Positions 52,760 to 61,545 of a DNA stretch of 64,000 nucleotides are shown one piece after another (position 1 is the stretch's first letter; each line of letters starts with the position of its first letter). Source of the stretch: CALJFL01 sp963669435 (GTDB taxonomy: Bacteria; Pseudomonadota; Gammaproteobacteria; Pseudomonadales; Halieaceae); the NCBI GenBank assembly GCA_963669435.1, contig OY770025.1, positions 1,612,001 to 1,676,000 of the forward strand, in the 5' to 3' direction. Under the pieces are notes generated by a model, which was not told the origin of the DNA, did no database searches, and was given only the letters and a program-made list of their open reading frames with translations. A program made the position numbers and the translations under genes.

Positions 52760-55753
52760 ATGATTAAACAAAGAAAAATGGCCGCCGCCGTGCGCGGAAG
52801 CCTGATAAAAGCAGGTCTACTGGCCAGTGCCGCAGCACTATCCAGTACTGCTCTGGCTCAGGAGGAAAATCTTGAGCTGGAAGAGGTGGTGATTACAGGT
52901 AGCCGTATTACGGTACCTGGCGTCGTTTCTTCCAGCCCAATCACCTCCGTGGGTGCTGAAGAGATCAAGTTTCAGCAAACGGTGAGCGTCGAGCGAGTCC
53001 TGCGTGACCTGCCCTCAACAATCCCGGGAGACGGCTCCAACGTTAACAACGGTACCGCCGGTCAGGCCACCATCGACCTCCGTGGTCTTGGTCCTGAGCG
53101 TAACCTCATCCTGATGAACGGGCGTCGTATGACACCGTTTAACTACGACGGTGAGGTAGACACCAACACCATCCCCACCGCACTGATCGAGCGTATCGAC
53201 GTGGTCACCGGTGGTGCTTCGGCGGTATACGGTTCCGACGCGATTGCCGGTGCCATCAACTTCGTCATGAAAGACGACTTTGAAGGCATGGAACTGGACC
53301 TGGGTACTTCCCAGTCCGGCGACAATGACGCAGAAACCGACTGGGCTACATTGACAGTAGGTGCCAACATCGCGGGCGACCGTGGCAACGTGGTCATGAG
53401 CGTGGGCTGGAACGAGCGTAAAGCGCTGCTTCTGGGTGAGCGCCCCTTCGGTACCCTGGGTATTGACACCGCAACCGGCGCCGGCCTGGACGAGTTCAAC
53501 GCGGGCGTTTCTCCGCTGCCACCCAGTGATCCGGGTTGTACCGGTCCCAGCGTGGTCGACTTTGTAAACGGTAGTGGTTCCACCACCTCCATTCCCACCC
53601 GCTTCGCCCTGGTGGGCGACGGCCGTAGTGCTGCCCAGTTCCGCGATGACCGGACACTGAGCCAGCCGGAATGTAGCCGGTTCAACTTCAACCCGTTCAA
53701 CTACTTCCAGACTCCCAACGAGCGCTACAACGCTACTGCCATCGGTCACTTTGACCTGAATGACAATCACAGCGTTTACAGCACGATCAACTTTGCCAAC
53801 AACACGATTACCCAGCAGGTGGCGCCCTCAGGCACCTTCGGTCAGACCTTTGACCTGCCGCTGGCTAACGCCTTCCTGAGCGATCAGGCACGTCAGTACA
53901 TCATCGACGCGGGTAACAGTGCGCTGGAAGCTGACCTGCTGAACCCAGAGGGTGTCAATAACTGGCAGGACATCAACGGTAACGGCATCGTCGACGAAGC
54001 CGACTACCTGCAGGTCCAGCTGCGCCGTCGTACCCTGGAGCTGGGCTTCCGCTCCGAAGAGTACGACAGTGACTACTTCCAGATCGTGTCTGGCTTTGAA
54101 GGCGACCTGCCCTTCCTCGAAGAGTGGCGCTATGACGTTGGCTTCCAGTACGGTGAGTCCAACCTGACCACTGTCCGCGACGGCTACACCAACCTGACCA
54201 ACATCCAGAACGCACTGGATTCCACAGACGGAGTAACCTGTGCAAACGGCGACTCTACCTGTGTCCCCATCGACCTTTTTGGCGGCTTCGGCACCATCAC
54301 TCCTGAAATGGCAGCCTACGCGCGCGCCATTGCGCTGCAGCGCCAGGAAGTGGAGCAGACCATCTACTACGCCAGCTTTAACGGCCCGGTTGACGTAATC
54401 CGTCTGCCAACTGCCGACGAGCCTCTGGCACTGGCGGTCGGTTACGAGCACAGAAACGAGACCGGCTCGCTGAACCCGGACGAGTGTCTGAAGCTTGCAC
54501 CTTCCAGCTGTCAGGGTGGTGCAGGTGGTAACCTGCTACCCATCGCTGGTGAGTACACCGTTGAGGAATTCTTCATCGAGGGCTTCATGCCGCTGCTTAA
54601 TGGCATGGCCTTTGCCGAAGAACTGTCACTGGAATTCGGTTGGAGAACCTCTGACTACACTTCCGTGGGCACTGTTGATACCTGGAAGCTGGGTCTGGCC
54701 TGGCGTCCGATCGACAGCGTGTTGATCCGTGTGATGGAGCAGGAAGCGAACCGCGCGCCGAACATTGGCGAACTGTTCTCCCCGGTTACCACCAACCTGG
54801 ACAACGCCAAGCAGGACCCCTGTTCAGTGGCCAATGCCGGCAACATCGACGCCACATTGCGTGCGCTGTGTGAGTCTACTGGCATGACCCCTGCCCAGGT
54901 GGGTAACGTACAGGATGTGATCTCCGGTCAGGTTAACACCTTCTCCGGTAGTGACCCGTCCAACCCGCCTGATTCCGAGACTGCAGAGACCTTTACTGCT
55001 GGTATCGTTTGGACTCCGGACCTTGGCTTCTTTGACTACACTACCGTGTCTGTTGACTACTGGGACATCGAGATCACCGACATCATCGGTGAGTTCTCCG
55101 CCCAGGAAATCCTGGACGCGTGTTACGTCGCCGGTCAAGCTTCTGAGTGTGCGAAGATCGACCGCGTTGCGGGCGACCTGACCATCTCCGGTGCTGGTAT
55201 CAACCGTCTGACAACCAACCTCGAGTTTTACGACGCTGAAGGTGTCGACGTTGGCTTCAACTTCGGCTTCGATATCGGCAAGTACGGCAACCTGGACTTC
55301 AGTGGTAACCTGACCAAGTACCTGACCAATGAGCAGCAAAGCTCTACCCTGGTACCGGTGATTGACTGTAAGGGCTTCTACGGCACTACCTGTGACCCTG
55401 TATCAGACATCCGCTGGGTACAGCGCACCACCTGGACCTGGGATGCGTTCACGCTGTCTCTGAACTGGCGTCACATTGGCTCCGTGGACATTGAGCCGCC
55501 GGAAGAAGCCTCTGTTGATCCTCGCTTCCGCAGCATCGATTCTTACGATTACTTCGATCTGTACGCGAGCTACCAGCTGAGCTGGAACGGTGACTTCACA
55601 CTGTCCCTGAGCGTTGACAACATTACTGAAGAAGATCCGCCCATCCTGGGTCAGGACGCTGGTGACACCAGCTCCAACTTCGGTAATACCTTCCCAAGTA
55701 ACTACGACGTTATTGGTCGTTACTACACCTTCAACCTGAACTACCGGTTCTAG
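52760..55753 (+). CDS. TonB-dependent outer-membrane receptor
   Basis: A 997-residue receptor without an STN domain. A signal peptide of about 33 residues (ALAQEE) is followed by the TonB box region (LEEVVITGSRI), the plug (SVERVLRDLPSTIPGDG through YGSDAIAGAINFVM) and a large barrel ending FNLNYRF with terminal Phe. Several cysteine pairs occur in the barrel loops (DECLKLAPSSCQ, CANGDSTC, CKGFYGTTC). Codon choice is biased to CGT and GGT compared with the receptor before it, a sign of high expression. The ligand is unknown. A strong terminator follows. Confidence 0.93.
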   Translation: MIKQRKMAAAVRGSLIKAGLLASAAALSSTALAQEENLELEEVVITGSRITVPGVVSSSPITSVGAEEIKFQQTVSVERVLRDLPSTIPGDGSNVNNGTAGQATIDLRGLGPERNLILMNGRRMTPFNYDGEVDTNTIPTALIERIDVVTGGASAVYGSDAIAGAINFVMKDDFEGMELDLGTSQSGDNDAETDWATLTVGANIAGDRGNVVMSVGWNERKALLLGERPFGTLGIDTATGAGLDEFNAGVSPLPPSDPGCTGPSVVDFVNGSGSTTSIPTRFALVGDGRSAAQFRDDRTLSQPECSRFNFNPFNYFQTPNERYNATAIGHFDLNDNHSVYSTINFANNTITQQVAPSGTFGQTFDLPLANAFLSDQARQYIIDAGNSALEADLLNPEGVNNWQDINGNGIVDEADYLQVQLRRRTLELGFRSEEYDSDYFQIVSGFEGDLPFLEEWRYDVGFQYGESNLTTVRDGYTNLTNIQNALDSTDGVTCANGDSTCVPIDLFGGFGTITPEMAAYARAIALQRQEVEQTIYYASFNGPVDVIRLPTADEPLALAVGYEHRNETGSLNPDECLKLAPSSCQGGAGGNLLPIAGEYTVEEFFIEGFMPLLNGMAFAEELSLEFGWRTSDYTSVGTVDTWKLGLAWRPIDSVLIRVMEQEANRAPNIGELFSPVTTNLDNAKQDPCSVANAGNIDATLRALCESTGMTPAQVGNVQDVISGQVNTFSGSDPSNPPDSETAETFTAGIVWTPDLGFFDYTTVSVDYWDIEITDIIGEFSAQEILDACYVAGQASECAKIDRVAGDLTISGAGINRLTTNLEFYDAEGVDVGFNFGFDIGKYGNLDFSGNLTKYLTNEQQSSTLVPVIDCKGFYGTTCDPVSDIRWVQRTTWTWDAFTLSLNWRHIGSVDIEPPEEASVDPRFRSIDSYDYFDLYASYQLSWNGDFTLSLSVDNITEEDPPILGQDAGDTSSNFGNTFPSNYDVIGRYYTFNLNYRF

Positions 55754-55800
55754 GATCGTGAAGGACATCGCGGAGGGTCATAGCTCTCCGCGGTTACTTG

Positions 55801-55831
55801 AAAGCCCGTATCAATGATGCGGGCTTTTTTT
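55801..55831 (+). terminator. intrinsic terminator after the second receptor gene
   Basis: AAAGCCCGTATC and GATGCGGGCTTT pair over 12 positions (one G-T) around an AAT loop and are followed by a T run. Confidence 0.92.
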
Positions 55832-55912
55832 ATCGCCAGCATGTTTTACCAGAGCGTTGACCCTGCAACAGTGCTCTCGTAAAGTTCGCTACCTCTGCAA
55901 CGGGAACAGCTT

Positions 55913-56551
55913 ATGAAAACAATCACGTCCGTGTTTTGGGCATTCGTCATCACCTTTGCCCAGGGGGCAATTGCCGAACAGGTCGCCGAACAACCCGCAA
56001 AGCTCCAGGACCTGATGTCCGCGGAGGAAATCAATGCCATGGGGCTGGACGGCCTCAGTGACCAACAACAGCGGGAGTTGGTGGAATGGATCATGCAATT
56101 CCAGTCAGGCGAAGACGTCCCTGCACAACCGGCCCCGGCCGCAACTGCTGTGGTTGAAGCTCCCGCTCCTGCTACAACACCAGCTGCGACCCCCGCTGTG
56201 ACAACCGCGCCAACGGCCAGCACCAGTGTGGCTTCGGCACCTACAGCCACGCCTGCAGCCGCTACGAACCCCCAGCCCGGCACAGGCACAGACCAAGACA
56301 CCGCTAACTTCGGCAAGGCTCCTGAGCAACCGGACGAGATGCGATCGCGTATCCCGGGCACGTTCACGGGATGGACAGGGGACACCCGGTTTGTACTGGA
56401 GAACGGCCAGGTGTGGGAGCAGCGTTACGAGACCCGCTGGAAAACCGAAATGGAAAATCCCGAGGTCGTCATCAAACGCCGGTTGTTAGGACTCCACCGC
56501 ATGGAAATTATCGGCACCGGCAAGAGCGTGCCGGTCAAGCGGATCAAGTAG
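55913..56551 (+). CDS. secreted protein with Ala/Pro/Thr linker, unknown function
   Basis: A 212-residue protein with a signal peptide (about residues 1-22). A short helical part (EINAMGLDGLSDQQQRELVEWI) contains a segment like those seen before low-complexity tails; a linker of about 65 residues rich in Ala, Pro and Thr follows; the C-terminal 65 residues form a small beta domain (FVLENGQVWEQRYETRW) with a basic end. I do not recognise a named family. It is 159 bases after the second receptor and 18 bases before the MarC gene, so it may belong with MarC and not the receptor. Confidence 0.75.
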   Translation: MKTITSVFWAFVITFAQGAIAEQVAEQPAKLQDLMSAEEINAMGLDGLSDQQQRELVEWIMQFQSGEDVPAQPAPAATAVVEAPAPATTPAATPAVTTAPTASTSVASAPTATPAAATNPQPGTGTDQDTANFGKAPEQPDEMRSRIPGTFTGWTGDTRFVLENGQVWEQRYETRWKTEMENPEVVIKRRLLGLHRMEIIGTGKSVPVKRIK

Positions 56552-56569
56552 GCCACCGGGCCCCGCGAG

Positions 56570-57175
56570 ATGGACACTATATTCACCGCGTTTATCACCC
56601 TGGTGCTGGTCATGGACCCGCTGGGTAATGTGCCGATCTTTCTGGCGGTGCTCAAAGATGTCGAGGGCAGGCGCCGCCAGTGGGTGATTTTTCGTGAGCT
56701 ACTGATCGCCCTGGCGGTACTGCTGCTGTTCCTGTATGCGGGTAGCTATGTATTGTCCGCCATGGGGCTGAAGCAAGAGTCGATCAGTATTGCCGGCGCC
56801 ATTATTCTGTTCCTCATTGCCATACGCATGATCTTTCCCTCACCCCACGGGCTGATGGGCGATACGCCCGACGGTGAGCCCTTCATCGTGCCCCTGGCGA
56901 TCCCCGCCGTGGCCGGCCCCAGTTCACTGGCCCTGGCGATGTTGATGGTCAATACCGACCCCAACCGCATGCTCGACTGGACTATCGCATTGGTAGCAGC
57001 CTGGGCAGTCTCGGCCCTGATCCTGATGGCATCGCCGTTACTGTTGCGCGCCCTGGGCAACCGCGGCCTGATTGCCATGGAGCGGCTGATGGGCATGATC
57101 CTGGTGATCATCGCCGTGCAGATGTTCTTTGACGGTGTTATCCAGTTCCTGCATTTGCAAGGCACTAGCGCCTGA
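56570..57175 (+). CDS. MarC-family integral membrane protein
   Basis: A 201-residue inner-membrane protein of the MarC/YhgN family with six hydrophobic helices and the typical features FITLVLVMDPLGNVPIF at the start and PLAIPAVAGPSSLA in the middle. Members have been linked to multiple antibiotic resistance loci, but a transport role is not established. It follows the secreted protein gene closely. Confidence 0.9.
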   Translation: MDTIFTAFITLVLVMDPLGNVPIFLAVLKDVEGRRRQWVIFRELLIALAVLLLFLYAGSYVLSAMGLKQESISIAGAIILFLIAIRMIFPSPHGLMGDTPDGEPFIVPLAIPAVAGPSSLALAMLMVNTDPNRMLDWTIALVAAWAVSALILMASPLLLRALGNRGLIAMERLMGMILVIIAVQMFFDGVIQFLHLQGTSA

Positions 57176-57295
57176 CCGGGTAACGGTGGCGCCCCTGAGC
57201 GTCGTAGACCGGGCTCGAACAATCTTGCCTAAGCTACGTAAAATCCGCCCGCGCCCGCGCTCGATAGGCGGCTCTCCCGCCGGTAGGTTAATGCC

Positions 57296-58237
57296 TCAGC
57301 TTTCGAAGAAGCTGTCCATCATTTCGTAATAGCGCTGCCTGGTGGCCGGTGACTCATTGGCAAGTTGGTGGCCTGCACCAGCGAGTAGCTCAATTCGGCT
57401 GTTCGGGAACAATTCGCCGATGTGGGCGGTGTTGTAACGCCAATCCACTGTTGAGTCCTGGTCGCCTTGCAATACCAATACGCTACCAATCCCCAGGTCC
57501 TGGAGAGGGAGGCCGGCGAGCCAGGTGCGCAATGCAGCAACCCAGGCCAGCGGCAGACGCCGGGGTTGCAGTGGATCGTTACGATGCAGTACCAGGAAAT
57601 ACTGGTCGGAAGAATTATGATTGAATTTGCGCTTCACCGAGCTGGTAAAGGGGCGCAATAAGAAATGCGCCACGCGTACCCACCGCCAACCTGCGGGGCG
57701 GAGCAGGGGGGCAAGCAATACTGCCTGGACAAAGGGCCAGTGAAAGTGCCTGGCCAGTTCTATCAGCGCTGAGCAGCCGGTGCTCTGGGCAATGACCCGC
57801 GCGGGCTGGTCGACTGGAGCGCAGTGCGCGAATACATCGTGCACGGCCCTACCGTATTGCTGGAAGCTGTCGATCAGGCCCGGCGCGCCGCTGGACAAGC
57901 CATGCCCGGGCAAATCAAAAATCACCACATTGTCGCCACGGCGCAGACCGTACTCGACCAAGTGCCTGAACAGGCCGCTGTGGTCGGTGTAACCGTGGAC
58001 CAGAAACAAGGTGCTGGTAGCCCCCGGTTGTAACCAGCGGTGCACCGCCAGTTGGAACTGGCCCGAGGGAACTGTGCCGCACTGATAGATCGCACCGCCA
58101 GCGCAGGTAGCGGCAATATCGAGGCCGTAGAAATCCCACCATGCCAGCAATTCGGGCGTGGCGGCCTGATCCAGCTCAAAGGCCGGTAGGCTGTCGCGCA
58201 GCGCCTGTAGTGTTGTCTCTGTCGGACGGGCAGGCAC
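57296..58237 (-). CDS. alpha/beta hydrolase
   Basis: A 313-residue hydrolase with the nucleophile elbow in AQSTGCSAL (Ser in STG, in place of the usual GxSxG), the oxyanion segment FLVHGYTDHSGLF, the acid Asp in LVLQGDQDSTVDW, and the His in GAGHQLANE. It resembles monoglyceride-lipase-type (Hydrolase_4) esterases. The open frame begins at 58357, but the GTG at 58237 shares a G with the fba stop (TAGTG), which signals translational coupling. It is the last gene of the tkt-epd-pgk-fba unit. Confidence 0.82.
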   Translation of the reverse strand: MPARPTETTLQALRDSLPAFELDQAATPELLAWWDFYGLDIAATCAGGAIYQCGTVPSGQFQLAVHRWLQPGATSTLFLVHGYTDHSGLFRHLVEYGLRRGDNVVIFDLPGHGLSSGAPGLIDSFQQYGRAVHDVFAHCAPVDQPARVIAQSTGCSALIELARHFHWPFVQAVLLAPLLRPAGWRWVRVAHFLLRPFTSSVKRKFNHNSSDQYFLVLHRNDPLQPRRLPLAWVAALRTWLAGLPLQDLGIGSVLVLQGDQDSTVDWRYNTAHIGELFPNSRIELLAGAGHQLANESPATRQRYYEMMDSFFES

Positions 58238-59301
58238 TAGTTGATCTGGGGTGTTAGTTCTCCAGCGGTGTAAGCCTGCTCCATGGCATCGAGTGGGCGG
58301 ACCTTGATTTTCGAGGCATTCCCCGCCGTACCGAACGCCTGGTAGCGATCGGCGCAAATATCTTTCATCGCTGACATGGTCACCGACAGGAATTTACGTG
58401 GGTCGAATTCACTGGGATTCTGCGCCAGGAAGCGACGCACAGCGCCGGTAGACGCGAGTCGCAAATCGGTGTCGATATTAACCTTGCGCACACCGTGGCG
58501 AATACCTTCCTGGATTTGTTCGACCGGCACACCATAGGTCTCCGGGATCTCACCGCCGTATTCATTGATCACCGCCAACCACTCCTGGGGGACCGAGGAC
58601 GATCCATGCATCACCAAATGGGTGCCCGGGATACGCGCGTGGATTTCCTTGATGCGGTCAATCGCGAGAATGTCACCGGTGGGTGGCCGGGTGAACTTAT
58701 AGGCGCCGTGGCTGGTACCACAGGCGATGGCCAGGGCATCAACCTCGGTAGCTTTCACAAATTCCGCAGCTTCCTCGGGGTCGGTAAGCATCTGGTCGTG
58801 GGTAAGCTTGCCCTCGGCACCGATACCGTCTTCCTCCCCGGCCTCGCCGGTTTCCAGCGAGCCCAGGCAACCCAACTCTCCCTCGACCGAGACGCCGCAG
58901 GCATGGGCCATCTCCACCGCCCGGCGGGTGACCTCCACGTTGTAGTCATAGTCCATCGGGGTTTTGCCGTCTTCCCCCAGGGAGCCGTCCATCATCACCG
59001 AACTGAAACCCAGTTGGATTGAGCGCTGACACACGGCGGGAGACACACCGTGATCCTGGTGCACCACCACCGGGATATGCGGAAATTCGTTCATCGCCGC
59101 TTCCATCATCGCACGCAGGAAAGGCGCACCGGCGTACTTTCTCGCCCCGGCACTGGCCTGCATGATGACCGGGGAATCGGTCTCATTGGCAGCTTCCATA
59201 ATGGCGCGCGTCTGTTCCAGGTTGTTCACGTTGAATGCCGGAACACCGTAATCGTGTTCCGCCGCGTGATCGAGCAATTGACGCAAGCTGATTAATGCCA
59301 T
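58237..59301 (-). CDS. fba: fructose-bisphosphate aldolase, class II
   Basis: A 354-residue zinc enzyme that cleaves fructose-1,6-bisphosphate into two triose phosphates. The metal and active-site ligands are in VVHQDHG (His81, Asp83, His84), ACGTSHGAYKF and VMHGSSS. Length and sequence fit the CbbA/Calvin subgroup of class II, common in pseudomonads. It lies 39 bases after pgk and overlaps the hydrolase gene by one base. Confidence 0.97.
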   Translation of the reverse strand: MALISLRQLLDHAAEHDYGVPAFNVNNLEQTRAIMEAANETDSPVIMQASAGARKYAGAPFLRAMMEAAMNEFPHIPVVVHQDHGVSPAVCQRSIQLGFSSVMMDGSLGEDGKTPMDYDYNVEVTRRAVEMAHACGVSVEGELGCLGSLETGEAGEEDGIGAEGKLTHDQMLTDPEEAAEFVKATEVDALAIACGTSHGAYKFTRPPTGDILAIDRIKEIHARIPGTHLVMHGSSSVPQEWLAVINEYGGEIPETYGVPVEQIQEGIRHGVRKVNIDTDLRLASTGAVRRFLAQNPSEFDPRKFLSVTMSAMKDICADRYQAFGTAGNASKIKVRPLDAMEQAYTAGELTPQIN

Positions 59302-59340
59302 GTTTTAAATCCTCTGTCGTTGTTAGCTCAAGCTCAAAGC

Positions 59341-60513
59341 TCAATCTTCTGTCGCGCGCTTTTCCAGCATAGCCACGGCGGGCAAGGTTTTGCCCTCCAC
59401 GTATTCAAGAAACGCGCCGCCACCCGTTGAAATGTAGGACACCTTGTCCGCGATATCGAATTTATCAATGGCCGCCAGCGTATCGCCCCCCCCAGCCAGG
59501 GAAAAACCGTCGCTTTCGGCAATCGCCATGGACAGGGCCTCGGTGCCCGCGGCAAACTGGTCGAACTCGAACACACCTACCGGGCCGTTCCACAAAATCG
59601 TTCCCGCGCCCTTCAAAACCTCCGCAATCTCCGCCGCTGCCACGGGGCCAATATCGAAAATCATATCCTCATCTTCCACAGCGGCGGCGTCTTTCAGTTC
59701 TGCCGCGGCAGATTCGGAGAACTCCTTTCCCGTCACTACATCCGCGGGCAGGGGAATAGTGGTCTTGTCCATCAGTGCAGTGGCGGCGGGTACCAGGTCA
59801 TGCTCACACAGGGATTTACCCACCGCGGCGCCACTCGCTGCAAGGAAGGTGTTGGCAATGCCGCCGCCGACAACCAACTGGTCCACTTTATCGGCCAGGG
59901 TTTCCAGCACAGTGAGCTTGGTAGAGACCTTGGACCCGCCAACCACCGCGACCATGGGCCGGGCCGGATTACTCAGCGCTTGCTCCAATGCATTCAGTTC
60001 GCCGGCCAGCAGGGGGCCAGCGCAGGCTACTGGCGCGAAACGCGCCACGCCGTGGGTGGAGGCCTGCGCCCGGTGTGCGGTGCCAAAGGCGTCCATTACA
60101 AACACATCGCAGAGGCCAGCATAGGCCTTGGCCAGATCATCGGCATCCGCCTTCTCACCTTCGTTGAATCGCACATTCTCCAGCAGGGCAACCTCACCCG
60201 GCGCGAGCTCGACTCCATCGCGCCAATCTGCGACCAGGCGCACCTCCCTGCCCAACAAAGTGGAGAGATGGTGAGCAACGGGCGCCATGGAAAAGGCGGC
60301 GTCAAACTCGCCCTCTACCGGCCGCCCCAGGTGGGACATCAGGATGACCCTGGCGCCCGCAGCAAGTGCTGCCTCAATAGTGGGGAGCGCCGCTCGAATG
60401 CGGGCATCGCTGCTGACCGCGCCATCCTTGAGCGGTACGTTAAGATCCTCGCGAATCAGTACCCGCTGCTCAGCCAGGTCCAGGTCGCTCATCAGTTTCA
60501 CGGTCAAAGCCAT
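59341..60513 (-). CDS. pgk: phosphoglycerate kinase
   Basis: A 390-residue glycolytic enzyme that makes ATP from 1,3-bisphosphoglycerate. The substrate motif REDLNVPLKDG is near residue 21, SHLGRP near 60, GGSKVSTKL in the middle, and the nucleotide motif GGGDTLAAIDKF near the end. The open frame reaches 60579; ATG 60513 has TAGGAG upstream and matches homologues. Third gene of the operon, 11 bases after epd. Confidence 0.97.
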   Translation of the reverse strand: MALTVKLMSDLDLAEQRVLIREDLNVPLKDGAVSSDARIRAALPTIEAALAAGARVILMSHLGRPVEGEFDAAFSMAPVAHHLSTLLGREVRLVADWRDGVELAPGEVALLENVRFNEGEKADADDLAKAYAGLCDVFVMDAFGTAHRAQASTHGVARFAPVACAGPLLAGELNALEQALSNPARPMVAVVGGSKVSTKLTVLETLADKVDQLVVGGGIANTFLAASGAAVGKSLCEHDLVPAATALMDKTTIPLPADVVTGKEFSESAAAELKDAAAVEDEDMIFDIGPVAAAEIAEVLKGAGTILWNGPVGVFEFDQFAAGTEALSMAIAESDGFSLAGGGDTLAAIDKFDIADKVSYISTGGGAFLEYVEGKTLPAVAMLEKRATED

Positions 60514-60524
60514 AACAGGTGCTC

Positions 60525-61535
60525 CTACAAATTCCCCCAGTAATGGGCTACATCGAGCATGCGGTTGGCATAGCCCCATTCATTATCGAACCAGGTCAGC
60601 ACTTTCACCAGTCGATCCCCGCTGACCCGGGTCTGGCTGGCATCGATAATGCTGGACCTGGGGTCATGATTAAAATCACAGGAGGCAAGCAGCTCCTCCG
60701 TATAACCGAGCACACCGTCGAAGCTGTTTTCCGCAGCGGCCCGAAGTGCGGAGTTCACGCTCTCTACACTGGCGTCGGTGCCAACATTGACGGTCATATC
60801 CATTGCCGACACATTGAGTGTGGGTACCCGCAGGGCCTGAGCTGTAAATTCGGCGTCCAGCTCGGGGAAGATGCGCTCTATGCCGCGCGGCAATGCGGTA
60901 TCCACAGGAATTATAGAATGCGCCGACGCACGGGTCTTGCGCAGGTCTGTGTGGTGGTAGGCGTCCAGCACCGGCTGGTCATTCATCAATGAATGAATGG
61001 TGGTGATCGTCCCACTCTCGATACCAAAGCTGTCCTGTAACACCTTGATCACCGGGACAATCCCGTTGGTAGTGCAGGAAGCAGCCGAAACCACCTGATG
61101 GTTAGCGCGCAGATGTTGATGATTCACACCGAACACCACGGTAGCATCGACATCTGCCCGGGCGGGTTGGGAGAACAGCACGCGCTTGGCTCCCTGCTTA
61201 AGATGTTGCTCGGCCGTGGCACGGTCGGTAAAGGCACCGGTGCACTCCAGGACAAGGTCTATCCCCAGATCTGCCCATGGGAGCTCTGAGATATTCGCTG
61301 AAGAAAACAACGCAATGTTGTGTCCGGCAATGTCCAGGGAATCGGCGCCACCACTAACCTCAGCGGGAAAACGGCCGTGGGTGGAATCGTAGCGGGTCAG
61401 GTGCAGTACGGTGCGCGCATCGGCGATTTCATTGATAGCCACCACTGCCACGTCCTCGCGCAGGGGGCTTTCCTGCAGTGCACGCAGCACACAGCGTCCT
61501 ATCCTGCCATACCCATTAATCGCCAGGCGTAGCAC
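60525..61535 (-). CDS. epd: D-erythrose-4-phosphate dehydrogenase
   Basis: A 336-residue member of the GAPDH family. The catalytic cysteine is Cys154 in SAASCTTNG and the histidine is His181. Glu36 in AINEIADA replaces the Asp of true GAPDH, and the segments HSLMNDQPVLDAYH and FNHDPRSS match Epd, which makes 4-phosphoerythronate for pyridoxal-phosphate synthesis. Placement between tkt and pgk is as in pseudomonads and like epd-pgk-fba of E. coli. A GAPDH role cannot be excluded. Confidence 0.9.
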   Translation of the reverse strand: MLRLAINGYGRIGRCVLRALQESPLREDVAVVAINEIADARTVLHLTRYDSTHGRFPAEVSGGADSLDIAGHNIALFSSANISELPWADLGIDLVLECTGAFTDRATAEQHLKQGAKRVLFSQPARADVDATVVFGVNHQHLRANHQVVSAASCTTNGIVPVIKVLQDSFGIESGTITTIHSLMNDQPVLDAYHHTDLRKTRASAHSIIPVDTALPRGIERIFPELDAEFTAQALRVPTLNVSAMDMTVNVGTDASVESVNSALRAAAENSFDGVLGYTEELLASCDFNHDPRSSIIDASQTRVSGDRLVKVLTWFDNEWGYANRMLDVAHYWGNL

Positions 61536-61545
61536 GGGTCAGGGC

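Noticed and set aside
53015..53770. 251-residue open frame opposite the second receptor gene
   Set aside because: Val-, Gly- and Thr-rich antisense frame that follows from the codon bias of the receptor.
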